A DNA stretch of 64,000 bases from Candidatus Roizmanbacteria bacterium RIFCSPLOWO2_01_FULL_40_13 (GTDB taxonomy: Bacteria; Patescibacteriota; Microgenomatia; UBA1406; GWC2-37-13). How positions within the stretch are numbered: the stretch's first letter is position 1; each line of letters begins with the position of its first letter. The stretch lies in assembly GCA_001789745.1 (NCBI GenBank), contig MGAN01000004.1, forward strand, positions 1 through 64,000, in the 5' to 3' direction. The position numbers and the translations under genes are program-made. Under the pieces are notes generated by a model. It had not been told where the DNA came from and searched no databases. It worked only from the letters and a program-made list of their open reading frames with translations. Positions 1 through 6,955 of the stretch are shown here, one piece after another.

Positions 1-727
1 GATTTTAATTTATAGTTTAATTTTTATTCTGGTTGCGGTATTAGGTTTTATTTCTGCAACTTTACTCTTGCGGGAGAAGCCTACTCTGCCGGGTCGAGCC
101 ACAGAAACACCAACCGAAGCCCCCCAACCGGCAGGACCGGCTTGTTTTGAAAACAGCGGTTCTTGCAGCTGGTCCGGCGACGAAACCGCTACGTCATTTA
201 ATGTTAAAATCATCGATCAGTCTACCGGTGAAGTGATCCATGAGGAAACAACTACCGAAAATGTCGTTTATTTCACACCTAAGGCGGATCAAACCTACAA
301 ATGTGTCGTTACTCCCGTCAACAGCTGTGGCCAAGGACCTGAAGCCGAAGGAGAAGCCACTTGTACGGCGTTACTGACGCCTACTCCGACACCAACGGAA
401 GAACCCACGGTTACGCCTACCGGTGAACCTACGCCAACTGACGAACTAACGCCGACTCCCACAGATGAATTGACGCCTACCCCAACCGAGGAGTTTACGC
501 CTACTCCAACGGAGGAGGATACTCCAACTCCAACCGATGAACCAACCCTTTCGCCTACCGACGAACCAACCTCGACTCCCAAACAGACTAATACTCCGAC
601 AGAAATCATCCTTGTTTCCGAAACGTCGCCTCAAGCAGAGCCGACCATCCCCGAAAGCGGCATCCCGATGCACTGGATCTTCATTCTTGTTCCAGTCTCC
701 ATTCTCATTCTCGGTCTTCTGTTCTAA
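1..727 (+). CDS. PT-rich cell-surface protein, 5' end outside window
   Basis: The reading frame is open from the first bases of the window, so the true start lies upstream. The visible part begins with a hydrophobic helix (about bases 2-67, signal or anchor). A roughly 75-residue cysteine-containing FN3-like domain follows (two CxxxxC-type pairs, ending near base 360). Next comes a Thr/Pro/Glu linker of repeated TPTPTEE/TPTDE units (about bases 376-600). The last 20 residues form a transmembrane helix preceded by IPESG. That arrangement resembles a sortase-type or archaeosortase-like C-terminal anchor, although the usual basic tail after the helix is missing. A surface-exposed stalked protein is inferred; its ligand is unknown. 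Confidence 0.75.
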   Translation, partial: ILIYSLIFILVAVLGFISATLLLREKPTLPGRATETPTEAPQPAGPACFENSGSCSWSGDETATSFNVKIIDQSTGEVIHEETTTENVVYFTPKADQTYKCVVTPVNSCGQGPEAEGEATCTALLTPTPTPTEEPTVTPTGEPTPTDELTPTPTDELTPTPTEEFTPTPTEEDTPTPTDEPTLSPTDEPTSTPKQTNTPTEIILVSETSPQAEPTIPESGIPMHWIFILVPVSILILGLLF

Positions 728-760
728 CCTAATTGGAAAATACAAAAAAGTAAAGTAAAA

Positions 761-766
761 TATAAT
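761..766 (+). promoter_or_regulatory. -10 element for tRNA-Cys
   Basis: A perfect TATAAT lies 9 bases before the tRNA-Cys 5' end, the right distance for initiation at or just before the mature tRNA. No convincing -35 hexamer is seen at 16-18 bp. It may also serve the downstream tRNA-Ser. Confidence 0.5.
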
Positions 767-775
767 ACCCTAAAA

Positions 776-847
776 GGCGCGTTGGCGAAGAGGAAACGCA
801 GGTGTCTGCAAAACATCTATGCGCCGGTTCGATTCCGGCACGCGCCT
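776..847 (+). tRNA. tRNA-Cys(GCA)
   Basis: A 7-bp acceptor stem (776-782 with 840-846), an anticodon stem GGTGT/ACATC around loop CTGCAAA (anticodon GCA), a T loop TTCGATT and discriminator U73 fit tRNA-Cys. U73 is the expected cysteine identity base. The 3' CCA is not encoded. Confidence 0.93.
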
Positions 848-957
848 CATTAGAACTTCTTTTCCGATCTGTTCGGGATTTGGAATTCTTGTTTCCTCCC
901 AAATTCGCTCTTCGAGCCGTGTTCGAATAGAACTTAAAAAGGCGAGAAGTAAGAATA

Positions 958-1047
958 GGAGATGTGCCGGAGCGGTTGAACGGGCCGGTCTTGAAAACCG
1001 GTATGGCATCAAAGTCATCGGGGGTTCGAATCCCTCCATCTCCGCCA
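958..1047 (+). tRNA. tRNA-Ser(TGA)
   Basis: This is a class II tRNA with a long variable arm. The acceptor GGAGATG pairs with CATCTCC (1037-1043), and the anticodon stem CCGGT/ACCGG encloses CTTGAAA (anticodon TGA). The discriminator is G, and CCA is encoded at 1045-1047, unlike in the neighbouring tRNA-Cys. Confidence 0.95.
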
Positions 1048-1092
1048 AACGAAACAAAATACAAAAAATCATCTTTAAAGCCTAATGACAAT

Positions 1093-1117
1093 ATCTTGAA
1101 CTCCCGAGGTTCAAGAT
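1093..1117. repeat. REP-type palindrome, copy 1
   Basis: Inverted repeat with 9-bp arms ATCTTGAAC/GTTCAAGAT around a short loop. It contains AACT-CCCGA-GGTT, one base off the core AACC-NNCGA-GGTT shared with copies at 6918, 30931, 31705 and 49421. It lies between tRNA-Ser and the hydrolase gene. Confidence 0.75.
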
Positions 1118-1161
1118 GGCTTTATTTTCTTCTAAATATAAAAATAATAAATTTCTATAAA

Positions 1162-2187
1162 ATGCGAGTAAAAACAGTTCTTTACTTTGGACTAATTGCA
1201 GGATTAATTACGGCTTCTATTTTTGTCTATTTAATATTATTCAGGCAAGAAGCATTTTATTCTCCTCTAGGTAGAGGAAAATTATCAGGTGAAAAAAAAC
1301 TGAATCAGTATTCTTATGATTCTCTACGACAAATGAATTTTTCCGGCAGCCAAATAATAACCGGCAGGCTTCTTAAAGACGAAGATTATTTCAGATCCTA
1401 TCTCTTTTACTTCACCGTCAGAGGAAAAAGAGTTAGTGGTTTATTGAATCTACCCAAAGCACAAGGTAGTTATCCAATTGTTATCATGCTTCGCGGATAT
1501 GTCGACCGGGAGATTTATCAAACCGGAGTAGGTACCAGACACGGAGGCGAAGTATTGGCGCAAAATGGATTTATCACCCTCGCTCCCGATTTTTTGGACT
1601 ACGGTTACTCGGACAAAACTAAACTAGACTCTATGGAGTCCAGATTTATGACTTACGTCACCGCGCTTGAACTGCTCGCATCTGTAAAAAATCTTAACAC
1701 CGCATTGCAATCTGCCTCACTTAATTCACGCTTTGATGAAATTAATATCGGCCTTTGGGGTCACAGCAACGGCGGCCAAATCGCACTTTCTGTATTGGAG
1801 ATTACCGGCAAAGTTTACCCTACAGTTCTCTGGGCTCCAGTCTCCAAACCCTTTCCCTACTCGATTCTTTACTACACCGACGATATCCCCGACCACGGTA
1901 AAGCGCTGCGCAGGGTTGTGGCCGACTTTGAGAAAGATTACGACTCAGAAAAATACTCGCTTACCAACTACTTTGATTGGATTGATGCCCCGATCCAAAT
2001 CCACCAGGGTGAGTCTGACGAATCAGTACCTCTTCTGTGGTCCGATACTCTGGTTAAGACTTTGCAAACTAACAAAAAGCAGGTAGAATACTTTACCTAT
2101 CCTGACGAAGACCACAACTTCGATCAAGGCAGTTGGGATCTGATCATGCAAAGAACCATGGATTTTTTTTCTAATCATTTCAATTAA
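1162..2187 (+). CDS. membrane-anchored alpha/beta hydrolase (S9 prolyl-oligopeptidase-like)
   Basis: A 341-residue serine hydrolase. One N-terminal membrane helix (residues 5-27) puts the catalytic part outside the cytoplasmic membrane. The nucleophile elbow is GHSNG (200-204, Ser202), with Asp286 in GESDESVP and His318 in DEDHNF completing a likely triad in the order expected for alpha/beta hydrolases of the dipeptidyl-peptidase/acyl-esterase type. The in-frame ATG at 1162 is chosen because the longer frame runs back through tRNA-Ser. The substrate (peptide, ester or lipid) cannot be read from sequence. The gene is monocistronic, with a GC-rich hairpin after it. Confidence 0.85.
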   Translation: MRVKTVLYFGLIAGLITASIFVYLILFRQEAFYSPLGRGKLSGEKKLNQYSYDSLRQMNFSGSQIITGRLLKDEDYFRSYLFYFTVRGKRVSGLLNLPKAQGSYPIVIMLRGYVDREIYQTGVGTRHGGEVLAQNGFITLAPDFLDYGYSDKTKLDSMESRFMTYVTALELLASVKNLNTALQSASLNSRFDEINIGLWGHSNGGQIALSVLEITGKVYPTVLWAPVSKPFPYSILYYTDDIPDHGKALRRVVADFEKDYDSEKYSLTNYFDWIDAPIQIHQGESDESVPLLWSDTLVKTLQTNKKQVEYFTYPDEDHNFDQGSWDLIMQRTMDFFSNHFN

Positions 2188-2202
2188 TATATGGTCGGGG
2201 AA

Positions 2203-2220
2203 CCCCACCCAGAGGCGGGG
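2203..2220 (+). terminator. GC-rich hairpin after hydrolase gene
   Basis: Arms CCCCACC and GGCGGGG around CAGA form a 7-bp stem with one mismatch, 15 bases after the hydrolase stop. No T-tract follows, so it could be an attenuator, an mRNA end stabiliser or a small repeat rather than a classic terminator. Confidence 0.35.
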
Positions 2221-2240
2221 GACTCCAGAATTGTTGTTAT

Positions 2241-3056
2241 ATGACACTAAAAGCCATACTTAGCGATTTTGACGGAACATTAGTAGATAAAGATAATAAA
2301 TATAATTTGGAAGTCAAAGAACTGCTTAATTTTATTAAAAGCAAAGGGATACGCTTTTCCGTAGCAACTGGTCGAGGGTTTTATAGCGGAATCCACAACG
2401 TCTTGGAAGAGCTGCAACTGTTTGACTATCATATTTGTAATGGAGGCGCATTGATAATGCATAATAAGTCAAGAAAAATACTCTGGGAGCAGGCGATACC
2501 TTCTGATTCAGCCAGAAAAATCAAAGATTATTTAATTAAAACCAGAATTAATTTTGCTTTCGAAAGCGTAAACTATACATATGTAAATAAAAAAGTAGAT
2601 TTTCCTAACTACGCAGACAAAAAATCAATGAGGTCGCTTACTGATCTGAATGATTTTTCAGATGTTCTAAAAGTTTTGATCTTCGGTTATTTAAACAATC
2701 TGTCAGAGGGTGATGTTGAAAAGCATAAAAAAAAATTAAGTAGGCTCTGCAATGATATTTCATTAATCAAATTTAAATTCGCCGATCGATTCGGTATGGA
2801 TATCACTTCCATTAAAGCCACCAAGCATACGGCTGTTTTAGAATACGAAAAATTATTAGAAATTCCTCGCGACCAGATAGTAGGTATGGGCGACGGGTAT
2901 AACGACTATCCATTACTAACTGCCTGCGGTTACAAAATCGCCATGGGAAATGCGCCTAAAGAACTCAAGGAAATTGCCGATTTCATCGCCCCATCCGTTG
3001 AAAACAACGGAACAATCGTTGCCCTGCAGCATATCATAAAAAAATTTAATCTATGA
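2241..3056 (+). CDS. HAD-superfamily phosphatase, Cof type
   Basis: A 271-residue cytoplasmic HAD hydrolase of the Cof/sugar-phosphatase subfamily. Motif I is DFDGT (9-13; nucleophile Asp9, acid Asp11), motif II TGR (43-45), motif III Lys195, and motif IV GDGYND (217-222) for Mg binding. The insert between motifs II and III is a typical type IIB cap. Members dephosphorylate sugar phosphates, FMN or related metabolites; the substrate is not decidable here. It begins about 50 bases after the hydrolase gene and precedes a group of nucleotide kinases. Confidence 0.88.
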   Translation: MTLKAILSDFDGTLVDKDNKYNLEVKELLNFIKSKGIRFSVATGRGFYSGIHNVLEELQLFDYHICNGGALIMHNKSRKILWEQAIPSDSARKIKDYLIKTRINFAFESVNYTYVNKKVDFPNYADKKSMRSLTDLNDFSDVLKVLIFGYLNNLSEGDVEKHKKKLSRLCNDISLIKFKFADRFGMDITSIKATKHTAVLEYEKLLEIPRDQIVGMGDGYNDYPLLTACGYKIAMGNAPKELKEIADFIAPSVENNGTIVALQHIIKKFNL

Positions 3057-3107
3057 CCATTTTGACAACGGCCGTTACCGAAACGGTATCTATATTACCA
3101 ATATTAT

Positions 3108-4301
3108 ATGAACTGGACAAAAAAGGAAAGAAAGATTTTACAACTTATCAAAAATAATCTAAAAAGCCCTTCGCATGGTCTGGATCATTTGATTAATGTG
3201 GCTAAATACGCTCTAATTTTGGGCAAAAAATATCGCGCCAATCGCGGGATTATTATTGCCGCAGCTCTGCTTCACGACCTGGGCCGAAATAATCCCAAGT
3301 TACATGGCAAAAAATCAAGCAGCCTCTCAGCCGTAAAAGCTAAACCAATTCTTATCAAAGCCGGTTATTCGAATAAAGAAATCGGTCTGATTTTGCAGAT
3401 AATCAAAGAGCATGACCTGCCCTTTTTTACCTCGAAGCTCCCGGAGTCCAGAATTCTCAAAGATGCAGATTTCCTCGACGGATTTGGTTTTAGAGGGATA
3501 CTTCGATCGGTTTATTTTACTTCGGAAGCAGGACAACCTATGTCAAAAGCTGAAGAGCGATTGACAGTCAAAATGCCCCAAAGATTTGCCGGACTAGAAT
3601 TTCCCGAAAGCAAAAATATCGCAAGACAACAGTATTATTTATCTAAAATTTTGTTTTCCGGTCAAAATAAATCTGCGGTACATACATTTAAGGAAAAACT
3701 TATTGTCTTCGAAGGAATAAGCGGCACCGGCAAAGAAACCCAAGCAAAACTGCTGGCGGAATTCTTGCAGAAAAAAGGCGAAAAGCCCGAGATCGTATAT
3801 CACCCGACCCCGGAAATGAAAAACATCCTCAAGCTCTGGCGCCAAAATAATAACGAGATTTTCTCCGAGGTCTTCTTTTTCCTAGCCGACCGGTTTGCTA
3901 TGGTTAAAAATAAAATCCTGCCGGCTTTGAAATCGGGTAAAACTGTCATCAGCTTACGAAATCCCATCAGCTCTCTTGTTTACCAAGCCGAAAACCAGTT
4001 TCACCTTGATTTGATCAATTACCTATATTCTACTTTCGACCCCCTGCCTGATATTGTCTTCTGGTTCGATATTAAACCTGAAGTTGCTTATCAAAGAATC
4101 GAAAGCCGGACAAAAAAAACCGGAGAGGAAAAAGGGAAATTCGAAAAATTAAATTTATTAAAAGCCAACAGTCAAAAATATATAAAAATTCTAAAAGAAT
4201 TCAAAAATGTGATTAGAATTGATGCAGAAAAATCTATTGACGAAATACACCAAAATATAGTAGACTCACTGGTGACCGTATGGCAAAAAAAGGGCATCTG
4301 A
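3108..4301 (+). CDS. HD-domain phosphohydrolase fused to thymidylate kinase
   Basis: A 397-residue two-domain protein. Residues 1-190 form an HD domain with metal ligands visible as His27, His56-Asp57 (LLHDLGR) and Asp119 or Asp121 (KDADFLD), similar to small YedJ-like HD proteins. Residues 195-397 are a dTMP-kinase-like P-loop domain: FEGISGTGKETQ (201-212), a DRF motif (261-263) and LRNPISSLVYQ (283-293) where classic TMPKs have DRYxxSxxAYQ. The usual EREP-like motif is weak. A Cof phosphatase precedes it and the next gene is a thymidine kinase overlapping its end by 22 bases, so a role in dTMP/dTDP supply is likely. The HD domain might degrade or sense nucleotides; that is inference. Confidence 0.8.
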   Translation: MNWTKKERKILQLIKNNLKSPSHGLDHLINVAKYALILGKKYRANRGIIIAAALLHDLGRNNPKLHGKKSSSLSAVKAKPILIKAGYSNKEIGLILQIIKEHDLPFFTSKLPESRILKDADFLDGFGFRGILRSVYFTSEAGQPMSKAEERLTVKMPQRFAGLEFPESKNIARQQYYLSKILFSGQNKSAVHTFKEKLIVFEGISGTGKETQAKLLAEFLQKKGEKPEIVYHPTPEMKNILKLWRQNNNEIFSEVFFFLADRFAMVKNKILPALKSGKTVISLRNPISSLVYQAENQFHLDLINYLYSTFDPLPDIVFWFDIKPEVAYQRIESRTKKTGEEKGKFEKLNLLKANSQKYIKILKEFKNVIRIDAEKSIDEIHQNIVDSLVTVWQKKGI

Positions 4302-4846
4302 CCGTACTTGCCGGTTCCATGTTCGCCGGCAAGACTACCAAACTCATTACCTTGTACAGAGTATTTACAAAAAACGGATATAAGACTTTATGCTTCAAAG
4401 CAGAAGGAGCCGAAGTTAAAGATCGAAAAGGCAAAACCAACTCTCACGACGAACGGAATTTACCTGTCACCTTTATAGAGAATAATAAACCCCAGTTGAT
4501 CCTAAAAATAGTAAAAAAAGAAAGACCCGATAAGGTTTTGATCGACTCCGCCCAATTTTTCCCCGACAAAGCAACCAAAAAAGTCGTCTTTAAACTCCTG
4601 GATCAAGGAATTGACGTTGTGGTAAACGGCCTGCTTTACGACTACAGAAGAAAGTACTTTCGCCTTATGCACGAGCTTTTTGATCTGGCGGACGAGCGGA
4701 TGGAGCTATTTGCCATCTGCGAAAGGTGCGGCGCCAGAGCCAAAAATACCGAAAGAGTCGCAGGCGGCACCAAAAGGCTTGAGGCAACAAGCAAAGCCAA
4801 ATATATCGCCGTCTGCACCAGACACCACAAAATTTATAAAGGCTAA
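4280..4846 (+). CDS. tdk: thymidine kinase, type II, with altered catalytic site
   Basis: A 188-residue protein of the TK1-like family. P-loop GSMFAGKTT is at 12-20 and the Walker B region LIDSAQFF at 87-94. The zinc site is CERC (147-150) plus CTRH (179-182), and a lasso segment lies near 160-176. In TK1-family enzymes the motif is DE(A/G)QFF, with the Glu as catalytic base; here it is Ser90. The following GLDxDFRG motif is also altered, to GLLYDYRR. Either activity is lost or changed, or another residue acts as base. It overlaps the HD-TMPK gene and sits 2 bases before the next gene, so it is operonic. Confidence 0.85.
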   Translation: MAKKGHLTVLAGSMFAGKTTKLITLYRVFTKNGYKTLCFKAEGAEVKDRKGKTNSHDERNLPVTFIENNKPQLILKIVKKERPDKVLIDSAQFFPDKATKKVVFKLLDQGIDVVVNGLLYDYRRKYFRLMHELFDLADERMELFAICERCGARAKNTERVAGGTKRLEATSKAKYIAVCTRHHKIYKG

Positions 4847-4848
4847 CA

Positions 4849-5610
4849 ATGGCAAATATTGTAATTCTTAATGGTCCGTTTGGATCTGGAAAAACAGATT
4901 TAAAAAATGAACTTATACAAAAAATCACAAAATTACAACCAGAGCTCCCTATATTTACTTTAGAAGACGGACCTATTTTGGTTGATCAAATTAGAGATAT
5001 TGCCCATGGAACAAATTGGTCTAGAGACTCTGCTTCACATCAACATTCCTGGACCCAGACTGAACACAATCATTTAAATCTGCTTCCTGAATCACATTTC
5101 CCCTTTACTGTGCTTGATAAAAGTGTAAGTGAAAACATGTTCTCGCGTTATTTAGATCAAATGCGGTCTTATCAAAATAATCCAGGCTTGTTGATTGCAG
5201 AGCTTGGTACAGGCAAAGCTAATAAAGTATTTGGTAATCCGGATTTCAGTACGCGAAAATTTTTACAAAAAGCTGCGAAAAAAAATTATTGGGGAAGATT
5301 AAAACAGCACTTTTCTTCAATTATTGCTGTTGGGGCTGAATGGGAGAGCAGATTAAAATATAATCCCAGTCGTCCGGCAGTAGCCGATGGAATAAGTAGC
5401 TCTTGGGAACTTATGGAAAGCGCAATGAGAATAACTTATGAATCAGATTTTGACTCTTGGAAAAGTCAATTTCCACCAGATATAATTATATATTATAGAA
5501 ACCTTTATAATGGATTTGATGAAAACCAACTGAACGAACTTACAAAAATGATTTTAAATCGTAACCGTTCATTACTTGAAGGTAGAAATTCTGGATATAA
5601 AGAAATTTGA
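4849..5610 (+). CDS. P-loop NTPase, possible nucleoside or nucleotide kinase
   Basis: A 253-residue protein with Walker A GPFGSGKT (9-16) at its N-terminus. Nothing else is clearly diagnostic: an LDKS segment near residue 90 and an AVGAEWESR stretch near 160 could be nucleotide-binding. The short gap (2 bases) after the thymidine kinase and the downstream Nudix gene suggest nucleotide metabolism, perhaps a deoxynucleoside-kinase-like fold. Base composition is more AT-rich than in the two upstream genes. The family was not recognised beyond P-loop NTPase. Confidence 0.65.
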   Translation: MANIVILNGPFGSGKTDLKNELIQKITKLQPELPIFTLEDGPILVDQIRDIAHGTNWSRDSASHQHSWTQTEHNHLNLLPESHFPFTVLDKSVSENMFSRYLDQMRSYQNNPGLLIAELGTGKANKVFGNPDFSTRKFLQKAAKKNYWGRLKQHFSSIIAVGAEWESRLKYNPSRPAVADGISSSWELMESAMRITYESDFDSWKSQFPPDIIIYYRNLYNGFDENQLNELTKMILNRNRSLLEGRNSGYKEI

Positions 5611-5634
5611 TTTTTAATAAATTTGTATATCAAA

Positions 5635-6090
5635 ATGAAATTCAAAACCGAGGACTCGGCAGGAGGAATTGTATATAAACAAATCAAAAGTCAAAAATCA
5701 AAAGTCAAAAGTTTTTTCTGGTTAATAACGCAGCATTCTCAACACAAAGGCTGGGGATTTCCCAAAGGTTTAATCGGTGATAAGGACTCCTCGGAAAAGA
5801 TGCATGACGCCGCATTAAGAGAAGTAATGGAGGAAGGCGGAGTAAAAGCAAAAATAGTCAATGATAAGCCGATCGAGGTTAAATACAAATACCGCTTCAA
5901 AGAGAATTTGGTCGACAAAACCGTCTGTTATTTCCTGATGGAATATCTATCCGGAGACCCGAAAAATCATGACTGGGAGATGATGGACGCCAAATTCGTC
6001 TCCGCTGATGAAGTCAAACGCACTCTCACCTTCAAATCCGACCAGGAAGCTTTTGAAAAAGCATTAGACTTGCTCAAAAATTCATTTTGA
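5635..6090 (+). CDS. Nudix hydrolase, Ap4A-pyrophosphatase-like
   Basis: A 151-residue Nudix protein. The box GX5EX7REVXEEXGV is complete (GDKDSSE...REVMEEGGV, about residues 49-71) and is preceded by KGWGFPKG, which is typical of diadenosine-polyphosphate and related hydrolases. ATG at 5635 is preferred over an upstream TTG at 5623. A lysine/serine-rich insert (QIKSQKSKVKS) near residue 17 is coded by a tandem repeat at about 5679-5711. The stop codon shares its last base with the 3' end of the convergent tRNA-Gly. A housecleaning role toward damaged or signalling nucleotides is likely. Confidence 0.85.
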   Translation: MKFKTEDSAGGIVYKQIKSQKSKVKSFFWLITQHSQHKGWGFPKGLIGDKDSSEKMHDAALREVMEEGGVKAKIVNDKPIEVKYKYRFKENLVDKTVCYFLMEYLSGDPKNHDWEMMDAKFVSADEVKRTLTFKSDQEAFEKALDLLKNSF

Positions 6091-6161
6091 GCGGTGGAAG
6101 GGATTTGAACCCTCGACCTTCTCCTTGGCAAGGAGACATTCTGCCGCTGAACTACCACCGC
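6090..6161 (-). tRNA. tRNA-Gly(GCC)
   Basis: Acceptor GCGGTGG pairs with CCACCGC, the anticodon stem TCTCC/GGAGA encloses TTGCCAA (anticodon GCC), the T loop is TTCAAAT and the discriminator is U73, usual for bacterial tRNA-Gly. CCA is not encoded. The 3' base overlaps the stop codon of the convergent Nudix gene. Confidence 0.94.
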
Positions 6162-6175
6162 ACTTTTAAAAATTA

Positions 6176-6184
6176 ATTATACCA
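6176..6184 (-). promoter_or_regulatory. extended -10 promoter for tRNA-Gly
   Basis: On the minus strand the sequence reads TGGTATAAT, an extended -10 (TGN plus perfect TATAAT). It lies about 14 bases before the tRNA 5' end. The -35 region is poor, as is usual with extended -10 promoters. Confidence 0.6.
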
Positions 6185-6228
6185 ACTCTTTAACCGTTTG
6201 TTTTCTGAAAAATGATAAACTGGATTTT

Positions 6229-6852
6229 ATGAACCGAAAAGGTACATCTTCGTTAAAAGCGGTACTTTTTCTCTCATTAATTATTGGCAGTTATTTACTG
6301 TTCCAAAATTACCACGAGTCACTCTTAAAATTTTTATCAAATAACCAGAAGAAGTTTTCCAAATTTTTCGATTTTCAAACCCCGCAAACTTTTTATCATG
6401 CCAAATACAATTATTCAATCGCTTATCCCAAAGATTTCACTTTGGGATTTTACAATTTTGTCGACGGCACTTTCAAAGAAATTAAGGGGTTCGAATCACG
6501 AATAGGCATTTACAGCTATGACCAAAATCCGTATAAACACTTCCTTGAGATTCAAGCGATTGAAGGAAGCGATAAAGCAATTAAGGATATAGCTCAAGAA
6601 AGCTTCCAAAAAAATACGACTCATCCTCAAACAACTGCATTCTCGCCTCTTGTGCCGATTAAGATCCAAACCAGAGAGGGGTTTGAATATACTTTTACAG
6701 GTCAGACTTTATCCAGCTACAATTGGAGTGCCGACGTACCGAATGACAAATATAAAGTCGTGTTTACCGAAAAAGAGGGTGTTATTCTTTCAATTTATTT
6801 TACCGACAACGATGACCTCAATCAAATTTTCAACAATCTGGTTATTAACTAA
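6229..6852 (+). CDS. secreted or membrane-anchored hypothetical protein
   Basis: A 207-residue protein with an uncleaved signal anchor (about residues 9-27) and an extracytoplasmic domain. A YNYSIAYPKDF segment near residue 60 resembles the start of PsbP-like or lipoprotein-type domains common in Patescibacteria (a tyrosine-rich strand followed by a YP turn). No catalytic motif is apparent. It stands alone between tRNA-Gly and a REP palindrome, and the leftward uronan operon converges on it. Confidence 0.7.
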   Translation: MNRKGTSSLKAVLFLSLIIGSYLLFQNYHESLLKFLSNNQKKFSKFFDFQTPQTFYHAKYNYSIAYPKDFTLGFYNFVDGTFKEIKGFESRIGIYSYDQNPYKHFLEIQAIEGSDKAIKDIAQESFQKNTTHPQTTAFSPLVPIKIQTREGFEYTFTGQTLSSYNWSADVPNDKYKVVFTEKEGVILSIYFTDNDDLNQIFNNLVIN

Positions 6853-6917
6853 TTCTGGCTAAAATCTGTCTGATATATCTAAAAAAAATTAAAATAATCA
6901 AGTTTATAGCGTCTGAA

Positions 6918-6950
6918 CAATATATTGAACCCCCGAGGTTCAATATATTG
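6918..6950. repeat. REP-type palindrome, copy 2
   Basis: A perfect inverted repeat: 14-bp arms beginning CAATATATTGAACC on either side of the 5-nt loop CCCGA. It carries the AACC-NNCGA-GGTT core. It sits 5 bases after the end of the convergent beta-helix gene and could also work as a bidirectional terminator. It is almost identical to the copy inside a coding region at 49421. Confidence 0.85.
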
Positions 6951-6955
6951 TCAAA

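Noticed and set aside
376-600. Short direct repeats as a possible CRISPR array
   Set aside because: Units are coding TPTPTEE repeats without unique spacers; no CRISPR array or cas gene is seen anywhere in the window.
295-609. Leftward SVGVGV-type repeat protein
   Set aside because: Antisense shadow of the PT-rich repeat; composition is an artefact of the repeated codons.
729-1091. Leftward open frames with GIRTPD- and GIEPAHR-like peptides
   Set aside because: They are antisense readings of tRNA-Cys and tRNA-Ser, a well-known source of false proteins.
964-1161. Longer start of the alpha/beta hydrolase
   Set aside because: The extension runs through tRNA-Ser and the REP palindrome and would precede the signal anchor with unrelated sequence.
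3062-3096. TTGACA with downstream TATATT before the HD-TMPK gene
   Set aside because: The spacer is 23 bases for TATATT and no better -10 fits; a TACCGAAACGGTA palindrome is nearby but function is unclear.
5679-5711. Tandem repeat in the first Nudix gene as a regulatory switch
   Set aside because: The repeat is short and in frame; it only adds a Lys/Ser-rich loop and shows no sign of phase variation from one sequence.
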